From Branchinecta lynchi (Eukaryota; Arthropoda; Branchiopoda; Anostraca; Branchinectidae), in the NCBI GenBank assembly GCA_023053575.1, contig JAKZAP010000004.1, forward strand, positions 22,125,252 through 22,189,251: a DNA stretch of 64,000 nt. The letters are read 5' to 3'. The position numbers were made by a program, and so were the translations under genes. The notes under the pieces are model-generated. The model was not told the origin of the DNA, did not search any database, and saw nothing but the letters and a program-made list of their open reading frames with translations. This document shows positions 45,701-52,425 of this stretch, in pieces. Position 1 is the stretch's first letter, and every line of letters begins with the position of its first letter.

Positions 45701-48383
45701 CAAGTGGACGACAGAGAGTACTTCAATAGCCACATCAGTTTTTTTTCATTCGTCATTGTCGGTGCGGTCAGTGTCGCCTGGCGGTACAAACAATGTCGTT
45801 TATATTTTTCATATTAGCGTTTTCTTTGGCAAATTGTATAAATGTCATTTCACGAACGAACTAGATAGGCTACGCAAACGTTAAAAGTCGAAATAACTTC
45901 AGAGCTGTTGCTGAATCCAGCATGTCTGAGTCCGAGACCGAAGCCACACTCACGAATCAAGACGAGTTCAAGTCTTGGACAAAAATTGTTCCAGAAGAGA
46001 CGAGACGGAGTCCGTGAAAAAAGCGTCTCGAGACACTTCGAGACTGAGTTACGAGCCCCGAGTCCTAACAATAAATTTTGTTCTTCCGATAACAGAGACA
46101 TTCATATGAGAATCAGAACACGAAACAAATCAACCGAAGGATGTTTTATGGAAAAAAATCTTTGAGGTAGAAGAGAAGACCTTCATTTTGAATCGAAGTT
46201 CTGAGCCAATTAATCCGTTTGCTGTTTAAGAGAGATTCTCATCAAGGATAAGGCCAACATATTCGAAAACAGACGATCTTAAAAGTTCGGCATCAGAGAG
46301 ATGAGGCTTAACAGAAGCTGAAACTGATCAGACTAGGAGAAAAGCATACATCAACATTTTTCCGCATTTAAAGCTAGATAATTTCACAAAAAACAGTCAA
46401 AATCAATTATAAAAGCTTAAGTAAGGACATTGAACAACTGAACCAAATCTCTGACTGCCAACCAAAAATCACAGTGTTGTCTGCAAAATATTTTGCTAAG
46501 AAAATGAGTAATGGGAAAGACGGATCTGATTTTTTAAATAACTTTAATTTAAAAATTTTAAATAGTATTCATGCAAATATTAAATTTGTGAAATACACAA
46601 CGGGAGTGGAGATAAAGAGAGAATGGGCTAAATGACTGGCACTGATATTTTAAATTTTCCACAAGGCAGAAGGTCCCAGTGTCAGGTTTTCAAAACGTCC
46701 AAATCATGATTTGCGAGAGAGTTACTCACTGGTCTGACATATCTTTGCTATGGAAACTGATTTATTCAAGAACTATCTATAATTTCCATTCACAGTGCAT
46801 CCTAAATGAAATCCTGGACAGTAAAAAAATGAAACTTTAATGGCACTTGACCTCCAACCAATTTTGGTGGAGTTGATAGAAGGGAATCTACAAAATAAAC
46901 TGATGTCTAAGTTACAAGCAGGTGGTCAGATACCAGTGAAAAGTTTTAGGTGGTTAACTGAGAACCTAGACTTGTAGAATATGTCCAAACCACTTGCAGC
47001 AGAGACTGGGAGAGCTGGGAAGGTAGTTTCCAAAAACTCTGTAAGCGCACAAGAAAGTTGGACAGTACCAACCTTATGCAACCTAGATATACTATTTGAT
47101 GTCCACACCGAGATCCGGAAATGGTGAGAGGGATGAAGGGAGTATCAGAATTTGGTAGATATGCTCTGATTTGAGCAAACTTGATGGATGGACGAAGAGA
47201 TGTCAGAGATATGACATTAATGTGTCCAAGCTGTATCCAGAGGCCATTCTCTTTAACTGGTCACAGGAGACTTCGTTTTATTTAAAAATGCTGAGCCAGG
47301 ACATTTACTTGGACTTGTGAACTCAGCCGGATTTAGAGACAACGCAAAATTCTAGTACACCTAGCCCCTTTTTCAGGCATGCCTGGGTGATAGATGTTCA
47401 AGCACTGTACCTTGGATTTCATGCATGGTGCATGGTTTACAGTATACAGTGCAAGCAAAAAAAAAACAGTTTCTGTCATCAATACTGATCCACCAGCTCG
47501 GACAGGGCTGAAATTACTACCATGAATTAGAGAAATCATAGACAACCCTTATCAAATTTTTCATAACAAAAACAACATTGCTCGGGTGATGACAGACATG
47601 AAAACCTCATTTCCTTTTCGATATAGTCAAGGGTTTTGCATGCAAAGTGTCCTGTGCCTCAGCTTTTTCTACCTAGCAGCCAACCAGAATATTGGCTCTT
47701 GGGGCATTCTAAATGGGTAGGGTGCTGTTAGGTCTTATATCTCCATCATCAGTCAAGCCCCTTTTGTTTTTGTTGTGGAAAAATTCAATAAGGATTGTGT
47801 TTGATTTCTCTAATTCATGGTAGTAATTTCCACCCTGTCCAAGCTGGTGCTCAGTTGTGATGACAGAAACTGTGTTTTCCATGCATTCACTGTATACTGA
47901 AATCCATGCACCATGCATGAAACCTAAGGTACAGTGCTTGAACGTCTAGCACCCAGGCATGGTGATAGACATTTAAGCACCACGCCTGAATTTTTTACAA
48001 CTTATTTAACTTTAATTTGTTTTTCTTGAATTTTTAAACTTGCCCCTAATTACCGAACCAAGATGTTGAAACTCACTTTCCACCTGAGTTTGCCATTTCA
48101 GGAACAACAAATGATACAGCAGTTTAATAAAACAAATAAAAATGCCTGGTTCTCAACAGTTCAACAGGGTCCATGAAGGGAGTGTAAAGGAAACGCTTGT
48201 TGGTTGGCCTAGCCTACAGTAAAATGGCGGTTGGAACGGCAAGCTGAATGACGAAAACGAATGGCGCTATTGTGTAACTCAGCTCTCCAATCGTAAGAAA
48301 CTACCATAACACATTTTGACAGTACCTCATGAAACTTTGTAGGTTCTCACCTGGGAAAATACTGAACAGTTCCTCTGTAGCAT
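12489..48383 (-). CDS. LIAS: Lipoyl synthase, mitochondrial; complete seven-exon gene
   Basis: The exons are 48383-48351, 42015-41838, 32465-32260, 29752-29538, 21788-21630, 13254-13139 and 12727-12489. They sum to 1146 nt and encode 381 residues; human LIAS is 372. All introns are GT-AG and every phase agrees. LIAS is a radical SAM enzyme of the mitochondrial matrix. It inserts sulfur at C6 and C8 of the octanoyl group on the glycine-cleavage H protein and 2-oxoacid dehydrogenases. Visible signatures are an Arg/Ser-rich presequence (residues 1-25), [14 protein letters not shown] (84-97), the auxiliary-cluster cysteines C114, C119 and C125 (CX4CX5C), the radical SAM cysteines C145, C149 and C152 (CX3CX2C), ECLTPDFRG, and RSSY at 358-361, whose serine ligates the auxiliary cluster. 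No stop or frameshift interrupts it. Introns total 97% of the span and are full of repeats. Confidence 0.96.
13139..13254 (-). CDS. LIAS: LIAS exon 6
   Basis: This is residues 264-303. It reads [32 protein letters not shown] and continues RKTME, with the conserved [10 protein letters not shown] strand of the radical SAM barrel. The acceptor is AATTTTAG and the donor the less common GTTAGA. A run of 10-11 G (+ strand) sits about 8-18 nt past the donor. Confidence 0.95.
13505..14135. repeat. Family M dispersed repeat, copy 1
   Basis: The blocks ACTTGCTGAGCTTTGAGTTG, GCCCGTCTACTTC, TCTCCGGGGCTCTGCTGCGAT and GTGTAGCTCCTA recur in the same order at 29930-30260. The left part (13555-13625) also carries a GATAATTTGGTCCTTCTTGG arm of the family seen in the 49.6-kb palindrome. 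Confidence 0.5.
15629..15735 (+). repeat. Family G repeat fragment
   Basis: AAGGGCTGGGATAGGAC through CTTCGTCGTTCCGCTATTCACG is repeated at 38519-38640 and, inverted, at 56640-56770. TCAGTTAAACTTTAAGCAG at 16010 is probably the next block of the same family. Confidence 0.5.
17030..17228 (+). repeat. LINE-like 3' tail
   Basis: An AT-rich untranslated-type sequence ends in AAAATAAAGCGAACTGAACTGAAC, a polyadenylation-like signal followed by a short GAACT repeat. That is the usual look of a 5'-truncated CR1-type retroposon end. No coding part remains. Confidence 0.35.
17229..20273 (-). repeat. Family A element, long diverged inverted copy
   Basis: The copy starts AAGAGCTGAACGCTCATATGGCAC and ends with GGGACAGACCGACAG..CGCTATATGGCACGTGAG..AAGTGCC, the hairpin end of the family. 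At least a dozen modules lie between, each with CAAGTTTCATG or CAAGTTTTATTG boxes, CACGAGATTTCCGG and C-rich blocks. Later modules (from 19 kb) are more alike than the earlier ones, as if recently amplified within the copy. Confidence 0.7.
21630..21788 (-). CDS. LIAS: LIAS exon 5
   Basis: This is residues 211-264. [12 protein letters not shown] is the family hallmark, followed by [13 protein letters not shown] and VRDPRAKY. The acceptor is CCCTTTCAG and the donor GTAAGG. Residues between the two signatures (ERDCVTTVV) differ from vertebrate LIAS but stay in register. Confidence 0.95.
22111..22740. mobile_element. Family D inverted-repeat element (possibly two fused copies)
   Basis: The left end has ACTGTCAGGAATTTCATAACAG and the right end carries its inverse, TGTTATGAAATCTCTGACAGT. 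GATAACACAAGGAT and ATCCTTGTGTTA are also inverted. A second set of the same motifs near 22415-22500 suggests two palindromic units joined. Inside is a conserved GCCGAAAAAC..GCATCTGC block. Confidence 0.6.
23510..23750. mobile_element. Family D inverted-repeat element, single unit
   Basis: The arms GCAGTTTCAACA..ATCTGTTATGATTTT and AAAATCATAACAGC..TGTTGAACTGC face each other. In the centre are GTTATGCATAAC and the GCCGAAAAACG..TTTTTCCGGC block of the 22.1-kb copy. It probably represents the basic unit of the family. Confidence 0.6.
25344..26423 (-). repeat. Family B modular element, copy 1 (inverted)
   Basis: The copy begins with TTTTTGGGATACCAAAACG and a GTCCGTCTGTCCGTC tract, then TTTTGATGAAACTTGGTGTG and a GGGGTGGGGGAGGGGG block. 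About five modules of 125-130 bp follow, each with AAGTTTCATTT-like, GTTGATTAGAT, GGGGTAAG..ACATGCTGAA, GTGAAAACCATTTT and CCGGAATCCGGCC blocks. It ends AATTTTTGGGATCCCATCG..GGTCTTG. No ORF is conserved between copies. Confidence 0.8.
26222..26264. repeat. Perfect hairpin inside B copy 1
   Basis: Nineteen-base arms (AAACCAAGTTCAGATATGG) flank a 5-nt loop, AGTCA. Other B copies have only a single AACCAAGTTCAGATATA at this place, so the hairpin is particular to this copy. Confidence 0.85.
27009..28081 (+). repeat. Family B modular element, copy 2
   Basis: This is a forward copy facing copy 1 head to head across about 585 bp of AT-rich DNA. It starts CAAGACTAAAGG..GATGGGATCCCAAAAATA and ends TTACGTTTTGGGATCCCAAAA. 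It has about six modules with the same blocks and a CGGACGGACAGACGGAC tract before the end. Confidence 0.8.
28109..28162. repeat. hAT-like terminus with G/C-run palindrome
   Basis: CAGGGGCGTCAC at 28109 resembles the CAGGGGCGTCG end of the hAT element at 62021. It is followed by a run of G, then CGTAC, then a run of C, a potential long G-C hairpin. I found no matching right end downstream, so it is probably a fragment. Confidence 0.35.
28195..28610 (+). pseudogene. LINE reverse transcriptase fragment (CR1/Jockey-like)
   Basis: Two frames give recognisable retrotransposon sequence. The first has [20 protein letters not shown], the segment that precedes the RT domain. After a shift and an in-frame stop, the second gives [20 protein letters not shown] and [16 protein letters not shown], the classic first RT motif region (AKxIPLHKGG). 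The following NYRPI motif and the YxDD box are absent, so the piece is truncated at both ends and inactive. Confidence 0.75.
28895..28950. repeat. Palindrome of GTAACTA motifs
   Basis: GGCTGGAACGGAAATAGTAAC faces GTTACTATTTCCGTTCCAGCC across a short centre. Related GTAGTTACTACGC palindromes lie at 28670 and 28793. Together they may be one fold-back element from about 28650 to 28950. Confidence 0.55.
29538..29752 (-). CDS. LIAS: LIAS exon 4 (radical SAM motif)
   Basis: This is residues 140-211. It opens [17 protein letters not shown] with the CX3CX2C cysteines (C145, C149, C152) that hold the SAM-binding 4Fe-4S cluster. [20 protein letters not shown] and [15 protein letters not shown] follow, near identical to other animal LIAS. 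The acceptor is GCTTTTCAG and the donor GTAAGT. Confidence 0.97.
29930..30260. repeat. Family M dispersed repeat, copy 2
   Basis: This shares ordered blocks with 13.85-14.13 kb (TACTTGCTGAGCT, GTTGATGCCCGTCTACTTCC, TCTCCGGGGCTTTACTGCGAT, CGTAGCTCCTA, ATTCGACTCCGCA). Confidence 0.5.
31081..31190. repeat. 37-bp tandem repeat, three copies
   Basis: GAACGAATTAAGTCC..GACAGATCATTTC is repeated at 31084 and 31121, with a diverged third copy starting about 31158. Confidence 0.8.
32260..32465 (-). CDS. LIAS: LIAS exon 3 (auxiliary-cluster motif)
   Basis: This is residues 71-139. [20 protein letters not shown] leads into the CX4CX5C motif [18 protein letters not shown] (C114, C119, C125), the ligands of the auxiliary 4Fe-4S cluster that is cannibalised for sulfur. 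It ends ATATATIM. The acceptor is CTTTTTCAG and the donor GTAAGT. Confidence 0.97.
33846..36258 (-). pseudogene. Degenerate L1/Tx1-like LINE reverse transcriptase
   Basis: Reading down the minus strand through several shifts and stops I see a coiled pre-RT segment ([18 protein letters not shown]), then [12 protein letters not shown], then [20 protein letters not shown] with QCGG, the RT motif DVRKAFD, and RQGCPL. The catalytic box is FVDD where YADD is usual. A thumb-like region with [15 protein letters not shown] follows. The order and the NWRP..RQGCPL and NFIW motifs fit the L1/Tx1 group. At least four frame breaks make it inactive. The 5' endonuclease is missing. Confidence 0.8.
36259..37290 (+). 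pseudogene. LINE C-terminal domain, 5'-truncated, with 3' tail
   Basis: An open frame from about 36360 to 37086 gives [31 protein letters not shown] and a long helical segment. It ends with a C-X2-C-X8-H-X4-C finger ([18 protein letters not shown]), typical of the RT connection and zinc-knuckle end of non-LTR elements. The frame has no RT core. The stop near 37086 is followed by a UTR ending CTCAATAAACAAGCATTATTTATTTA. The clade differs from the L1/Tx1-like piece it abuts. It is relatively young, since 200 codons stay open. Confidence 0.75.
38519..39185 (+). repeat. Family G/H composite repeat
   Basis: The left part (38519-38640) matches 15.63 kb and inverted 56.7 kb. The right part (38838-39178) matches the two halves of the family H copy at 8.74 and 10.04 kb. 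Here the sequence is continuous, with no A element, so it serves as a near-empty reference for the 8846 insertion. Confidence 0.65.
39921..40560 (-). pseudogene. CR1-like LINE 3' end with (TATC)n tail
   Basis: The minus-strand frame encodes [58 protein letters not shown] and [19 protein letters not shown]. That is the C-terminal region found in CR1-type non-LTR retrotransposons. A stop is followed by a short UTR with CAATAAACA and ends in a TATC microsatellite at 39922-39943. It is strongly 5'-truncated at about 40560; the retained 170 codons are intact. Confidence 0.85.
40672..41604 (+). repeat. Family B modular element, copy 3
   Basis: The copy runs from CAAGACCAAAGGTTTCGATG to TTTTGGGATCTCAAAA. 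It has the head block TCTAATATTTGATCCAGAC, five modules, the GGGGCTACAGAGCCCATC block and a GGACCGACGGACGGACGG tract. It is very close to copy 4. Confidence 0.85.
41838..42015 (-). CDS. LIAS: LIAS exon 2 (end of mitochondrial presequence)
   Basis: This is residues 12-71. It begins [20 protein letters not shown], an Arg/Ser-rich stretch without acids typical of a matrix-targeting peptide, then [10 protein letters not shown] and WKLYKG, matching the GPxxxDFVSG..WDEYKG segment of animal LIAS. The acceptor is ATTTCTAG and the donor GTAATA. Phase 0 at its start fits exon 1. Confidence 0.92.
44090..44400 (+). repeat. Family F repeat, copy 1
   Basis: The blocks ACAGACAGAATG..ATCTATGATAT, GCCCTTACTTTCATCTGGGATCCC, GGAGGGGCACATCATT and ATTAAAAGCTAGAATTTG recur in order inside the hAT element at about 62615-62830. 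The GGGATCCC end and the bracket of simple GACAG sequence resemble the B-family terminus. Confidence 0.5.
44717..44790 (-). repeat. Second LINE 3' tail with (TATC)n
   Basis: On the minus strand GACGAATAAAAGCGAATATC is followed by TATC repeats, the same arrangement as the CR1-like tail at 39.92 kb. No coding part is visible. Confidence 0.5.
47372..47970. repeat. Inverted-repeat element with arms of about 165 bp
   Basis: The left arm (47372-47535: CATGCCTGGGTGATAGA..ACCATGAATTAGAGAAATCA) pairs with the right arm (about 47806-47970), which runs TGATTTCTCTAATTCATGG to CACCCAGGCATG. Identity by eye is about 85-90%, with a spacer of about 270 bp. An A-run of 11 near 47457 occurs only in the left arm. 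Confidence 0.75.
48221..48230 (+). promoter_or_regulatory. Possible YY1-type site near the LIAS start
   Basis: AAAATGGCGG matches the YY1 core (ATGGCGG). It lies 120 nt inside the first LIAS intron, a common position for such sites in metazoan promoters. This rests on the motif alone. Confidence 0.25.
48351..48383 (-). CDS. LIAS: LIAS exon 1 (start of presequence)
   Basis: This is eleven codons, [11 protein letters not shown], then donor GTGAGA. The phase matches exon 2, and the joined [24 protein letters not shown] is a good mitochondrial presequence. The frame stays open upstream to another ATG at 48617, which would add 78 residues. Those extra codons run through a family I repeat, and the total length would exceed the family norm, so I prefer 48383. 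Confidence 0.75.
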
Positions 48384-48478
48384 GTTCTCGACGCTTTTAA
48401 AAGGCTCCGCGGACGGCTTCGGAAAACACACAGAGCTAAAAAGAACTGGGCAATTGACAAAGCATAAAAGCTGTCCTG
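48384..48478 (-). promoter_or_regulatory. LIAS: Probable LIAS 5' UTR / proximal promoter
   Basis: Only about 95 bp lie between the LIAS start codon and the edge of the family I repeat. No TATA box is apparent. The CGCGGAC and GGCTCCGCGG bases near 48406-48420 are GC-rich. Placement is by position only. Confidence 0.35.
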
Positions 48479-48890
48479 TTCGTATTCTCGCCGTTCCCCG
48501 CGGACTCCTCGGGGAATTGAATGGAACGGCGAGAATAGAGGGAGTCACTCCATGCGGACTCCGCTTACAGAAACAGCGAGAAAACGGGAATGCTTCCAAA
48601 ATGGGTTTTCGGAACAAAAAAATATGCAGTTGACAAAATAACTCTAGATCTGCTCTAGATCCACTTTATTTTTGGTTTTGTTTATTCTGATTACTTTTAA
48701 TTAATTTTATATTGCACCAGCACCAGCAAAAATTAGTTCCCCTCCAAATCTGAAATGGTGATGACAATCGGAGCATTCCCAGTCCGTGGGGAATCGCGAG
48801 AATACGGGGAGGGAGTGCCCGGGACAAACAAAAACGCGGAGACTCCTCAAGTGGAGTCCTCGGTGAACGGCGAGAACGCGTCTTATGACT
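48479..48890. repeat. Family I inverted-repeat element beside the LIAS start
   Basis: GTATTCTCGCCGTTCCCCG..GGACTCC at 48484 faces its inverse, GGAGTCCTCGGTGAACGGCG..GAACGCG, near 48855-48890. Related sequence occurs at 52905-53050 and 58046-58078. A second GCGAGAATACGGGGAGGGAG lies at 48798. Confidence 0.6.
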
Positions 48891-48899
48891 AAGTCCAAA

Positions 48900-49320
48900 C
48901 CACGCCAGCAATCCTCAGGAAGAAAGAGTAAGCGTGTCGGTACGGACTCAAACTCAACGAGACTCAAATCCTGTGTCAATCAATCACCGCGATCTTTGGC
49001 CAGCAGCTGTGACACCACTTCTGCCTTTCTTCCGCTAGATACCCGGAGAGACCGGAGATTTTGGATCGGCAAAGACAGATAGTTATCAAGAGTATTATTA
49101 ATGAGTCCTCGTAAATGGTATTTTCGAAGTGCCACCCCGGCCACCACCTGATGCGCGATCTGTGACACCACTTCTGCCTTTCTTCTGCTAGATACCCGGA
49201 GAGGCAGGAGATTTGCATCGGCAAAGGACAGATAGTCATAAAGAGTATTATTAATGAGTCCTCGTAAATGATATTTTCGAAGAGCCACCCCAGCCACCAC
49301 CTGATGCGCGATCTGTACCT
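48900..49320. repeat. Family L repeat with 153-bp tandem duplication
   Basis: GTGACACCACTTCTGCC starts at 49009 and again at 49162. Each unit ends with CCACCACCTGATGCGCGATC. The first half matches 11165-11350. On the minus strand both units read open and include QIAHQVVAGVALRKYH. QVVAG is the cystatin loop motif, but nothing else around it looks like cystatin, so I do not call a gene. Confidence 0.7.
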
Positions 49321-49510
49321 CACAATTTAAAGCCAAGCCTCCTAAGTGTAGTCCCCGAAGCTGGGCCGAATCAAAATTCGGCGGCGGCTGATAGAATTTT
49401 GGTCAGCGGTGTCACGCCACTGATTTATCGGCGTTTGCTTTTTTGATATTGTTTTAGATATTTTTTAATTTTCTACCAAATTTTTGCAGTTTCCCCCCTC
49501 ACTAATCATT

Positions 49511-49530
49511 GTGTTGCGAGAGCAACACTT
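49511..49530. repeat. Short hairpin GTGTTGCGAGAGCAACAC
   Basis: This is a palindrome (GTGTTGC GAGA GCAACAC). GTGTTGCTCTCGCAAC occurs at 51929, so the two may bound one repeat-rich element from 49.5 to 51.99 kb. That span includes the segmental repeats at 50.5-51.8 kb. Confidence 0.45.
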
Positions 49531-49585
49531 TGGTTTTGTCCTCTTTTTTTTTAAATATTCTTTGAGCCCAAGCTGACTTTGAAAC

Positions 49586-49777
49586 ATTTATTCAAACAAT
49601 GTTTACACGGATACGTCAGCTCTGATTTTTCATCAGCGATATTTCGGCCCTTCTTGGCAAGGGTCCTCGTCAGGCTGTCAATTGACAGCCTGACGAGGAC
49701 CCTTGCCAAGAAGGGCCGAAATATCGCTGATGAAAAATCAGAGCTGACGTATCCGTGTAAACATTGTTTGAATAAAT
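49586..49777. repeat. Perfect spacerless 192-bp palindrome
   Basis: The two 96-bp arms are exact inverted copies meeting at CTGTCAA/TTGACAG, with no spacer. Each arm includes GCGATATTTCGGCCCTTCTT and GGCAAGGGTCCTCGTCAGG, which occur singly, diverged, at about 8650, 10325, 13565 and 23630. Flanks outside 49586 and 49777 are not palindromic. A poly-T run starts at 49778. Confidence 0.9.
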
Positions 49778-50507
49778 CTTTTTTTTTTTTTTTTTCCTAG
49801 GCCGCCGATTTCATTTTTTTCCTGGTAACTGGTAAGGGTCTAACCTGTGCGGTTTTTACGGAAAGTGCGGACCTTAGGCCGAATTGATGAATATGACATT
49901 ACATTTTGGAAAGCTCCGTGGAACTCTTGCCTGGGGCCGAAAATAATGGTTTTTGCTTGTCCTCGAGCCAGAGCCTACGGTGTGCGAAGTGAAGTGGAGT
50001 TATATAGCCCATGTCAGAGAGGACTATCTGAAGTTGTGCAGCCAACCTTTCGTTTCATCAAACCATGTTTCTGCTTCCGAGTGGAAAGCTCCGTTCTAGC
50101 ACGCAAGCAGGCAGGCACCAGTTTCGAATTGAAGATGGACTAAAATCTATAAGTGTTAAATATATGCGGCAGTTACCCGGCCCCAGAGCCAACATATCTT
50201 CTTTGAGTGATAAATAGAAAAATCTAAAGAAACAAAAAAGTGTTTTTTCCCACGGGCCCGAAAGTGCTGCCATCTATTGTTTCTATCCATTTCTGTGCGC
50301 GATTTCAGCTGAGTTTATCGTTCGTTTTTTGCACTTGGATTTGCGTTAAAGAAACGGTATCACTCGTGCCTCTTAAAATTTAAAAGTTCTCTCTTTGCTA
50401 AAGAAATTAGAACTTATCTTTTGCTCCTTTCTAATCGGTGACGTTAGAAAGTTGGCCTACGGCAAAAAGGCAACTTTTGAACTAAGACAGGTAGAATTTT
50501 TTTCGAC

Positions 50508-51810
50508 GGCAATCGATAGCAGTTGATGAGCTGATAAAAGCATATGTCATCCATTTTTTGGAACAAAAGTTCCTTCATGAGATACACCAGTTTGAAAATT
50601 TCAAGGGGTTGACCACTTCAGTAGTAAGGTGCATACTGAAACCAAAAATAGGCGATACGAGTTGTCAGAAACGTAGGGGACTTTTAAGCAACAGTTGACT
50701 GTTAGCTCATAATCATCTTCGGCGATGAGGGGCTTGCAGCTTTTGCTAGTTGGTGTACCTGTTATTTGTTTCCGGTGTATTGGATGGTAAGAACAATTTG
50801 GTTCCCAATAGTAAGATAATTATGCAAGGGACTTCTAAGTAATAATCGGCTTCTATGCTAAATCATCTTCAGCGATGAGGGGTTTGCAACTTTTGCTAGC
50901 TGGTGTACTTGCTATTTGGTGTACCTGGTATTTGTTTCCGGTGTATTTGATGGAATGAACAATTTGGCTCCCAATCATAAGACATGAAAAGGACTTGTAA
51001 GTAATAATCGGCTGTTATGGTCCACTCATCTTCAGCGATGAGGGGTTTGCAACTTTTGCTAGCTGGTGTACACATTATCTTTATCCGGTGAACTTTGATG
51101 TCTATCACGGAAGAGGAACTTGTAAGTAAGAATCGGTTCACGAGGGGCTAGAAATTTGTGCAAACTGGTGCACATTGTATATGATTTCTATAAAATCTGA
51201 CGGTAAGAAAGTTTGTATTGACGGTCTATCGCTGTAACCTAGGGGTACAAACGATAATGTAAAACAATGAGGTAGTTCGTAATAGCTAATAGTGTAATCT
51301 GTGGTATTATAATCCTGAAAAGTTACGAATAGCTTTATAATACCAACTAGATTATATAAGATATTGTTCCAAGTTTTCATCCGTCACGATGTCTACGATT
51401 GAAAAGGATATAGTTCAACTGACTGCAAAGTCAATTTAGTCCCTTTTTCCGATGTTCTTTGTTGTTGTTAGGGCAATCGATAGCCCTTGATGAGCTGATC
51501 AAAGTATATGTCATCCGTTTTTTTAACAAAAATCCTTCATGAGATAAACCAGTTTGAAAGTTTCAATGGGTTGACAACTTCAGTAGTAAGGTACATGAAA
51601 CCAAAAATAGGCGATACCTGTTTGTTGTTAGTGATCCTGAAAAGTTACGTAATTACGGTATTACGTAATTACGTAATACCAACTAGATTATATAAGATAT
51701 TGTTCCAAGTTTTCATCGGTCACGATGTCTACGATTGAAAAGAATAAAGTTCAACTGACTGCAAATTCAATTTAGTCCCTTCTTCCGTTATTCTTTTGTT
51801 GTTGTTTTTT
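50508..51810 (+). repeat. Nested tandem and segmental repeats
   Basis: GGCAATCGATAGC..TTGATGAGCTGAT..CAAAAATAGGCGATAC at 50508-50665 recurs at 51473-51627. Between them, units of 150-175 bp carry CTTCAGCGATGAGG, ACTTTTGCTAGCTGGTGTAC and GTTTCCGGTGTAT (about 50700-51150, three to four copies). ACCAACTAGATTATATAAG..GTCTACGATTGAAAAG occurs at 51344 and 51677. No coding frame spans it. Confidence 0.75.
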
Positions 51811-52009
51811 CAACGCTGAAGAATAGCTTTTGATCATTTGATTATTCTTTTTAGAACATACAGTTTTAAAAGCTTCAATAAGTTGACGACTTCAGCATTT
51901 AACCGACAGCGAAGGAACAAAACCAAAGTGTTGCTCTCGCAACATTTTAGTCGGCGAAGCCGGACAAAGGTTGCCGCAACACTTCACGTTGCCCGGGCAA
52001 CGTAGGTCT

Positions 52010-52137
52010 ACTTGCTACTGGATTAATCTTATCTCTACTGAGATAAGATTAATCCGAACTAGAGATAAGATTATCTTTTCTGAGACAAGAAACATATATA
52101 TACACCCAGTAGCAAATACTGCTAGATTTTTTTTACA
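52010..52137. mobile_element. Second copy of the ACACTGTAAAAA-type element (partial)
   Basis: CTTGCTACTGGATTAATC, GAGATAAGATTAATCCGAACT and CCAGTAGCAAATACTGCTAGATTTTTTTTACAG match the interior and right end of 11851-12124. The left terminus is missing or rearranged. TTAATCTTATCTC/GAGATAAGATTAA forms a hairpin near 52022-52053. Confidence 0.55.
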
Positions 52138-52352
52138 GCGCATTCGTAGAGGAATACTACTCAAGTGACTTTATGTGACGAATCAGCTGGTTTATTTGTC
52201 ACGGTACAAGTCCCCATCTATATAATATCTATCTAATCCCCTAACATCGGGATATCAAGCGCACAGATGGATTGATCTTCGGCGGGATCACTGTTCCTAT
52301 GGCCTGCTTCTTCCTGGCCATTGTGGTGGTTTGGGAACTCCGTTCAAAAATC

Positions 52353-52425
52353 CCTTTCTACCTCATTGGTAGAACGCCTTGAAAGCTGAGGGTCCTGGGT
52401 TCTATTCCCGACTGAGCAGCATTTT
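52353..52425 (+). tRNA. tRNA-like sequence, probably a tRNA-derived SINE head or pseudogene
   Basis: TACCTCATTGGTAGAACGCC resembles a pol III A box and D arm. GGGTTCTATTCCC matches the B box and T loop, with a weak T stem. Acceptor-stem pairing is not evident, so it is unlikely to be a functional tRNA. Confidence 0.35.

Larger units (their letters stand above)
42016..48350 (-). other. LIAS intron 1 (6.3 kb)
   Basis: The intron contains a family F repeat (44.09-44.40 kb), a LINE tail (44.72-44.79 kb) and an inverted-repeat element (47.37-47.97 kb). The 94-codon minus ORF at 42602-42886 and the plus ORFs at 43.4-43.8 kb have no recognisable domain and I leave them as chance. 45.0-47.3 kb shows nothing assignable. 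Confidence 0.65.

Noticed and set aside
49006..49320. Cystatin-like gene based on QVVAG
   Set aside because: Only the five-residue motif matches. The expected N-terminal glycine and the second loop are missing, and the region is a dispersed repeat.
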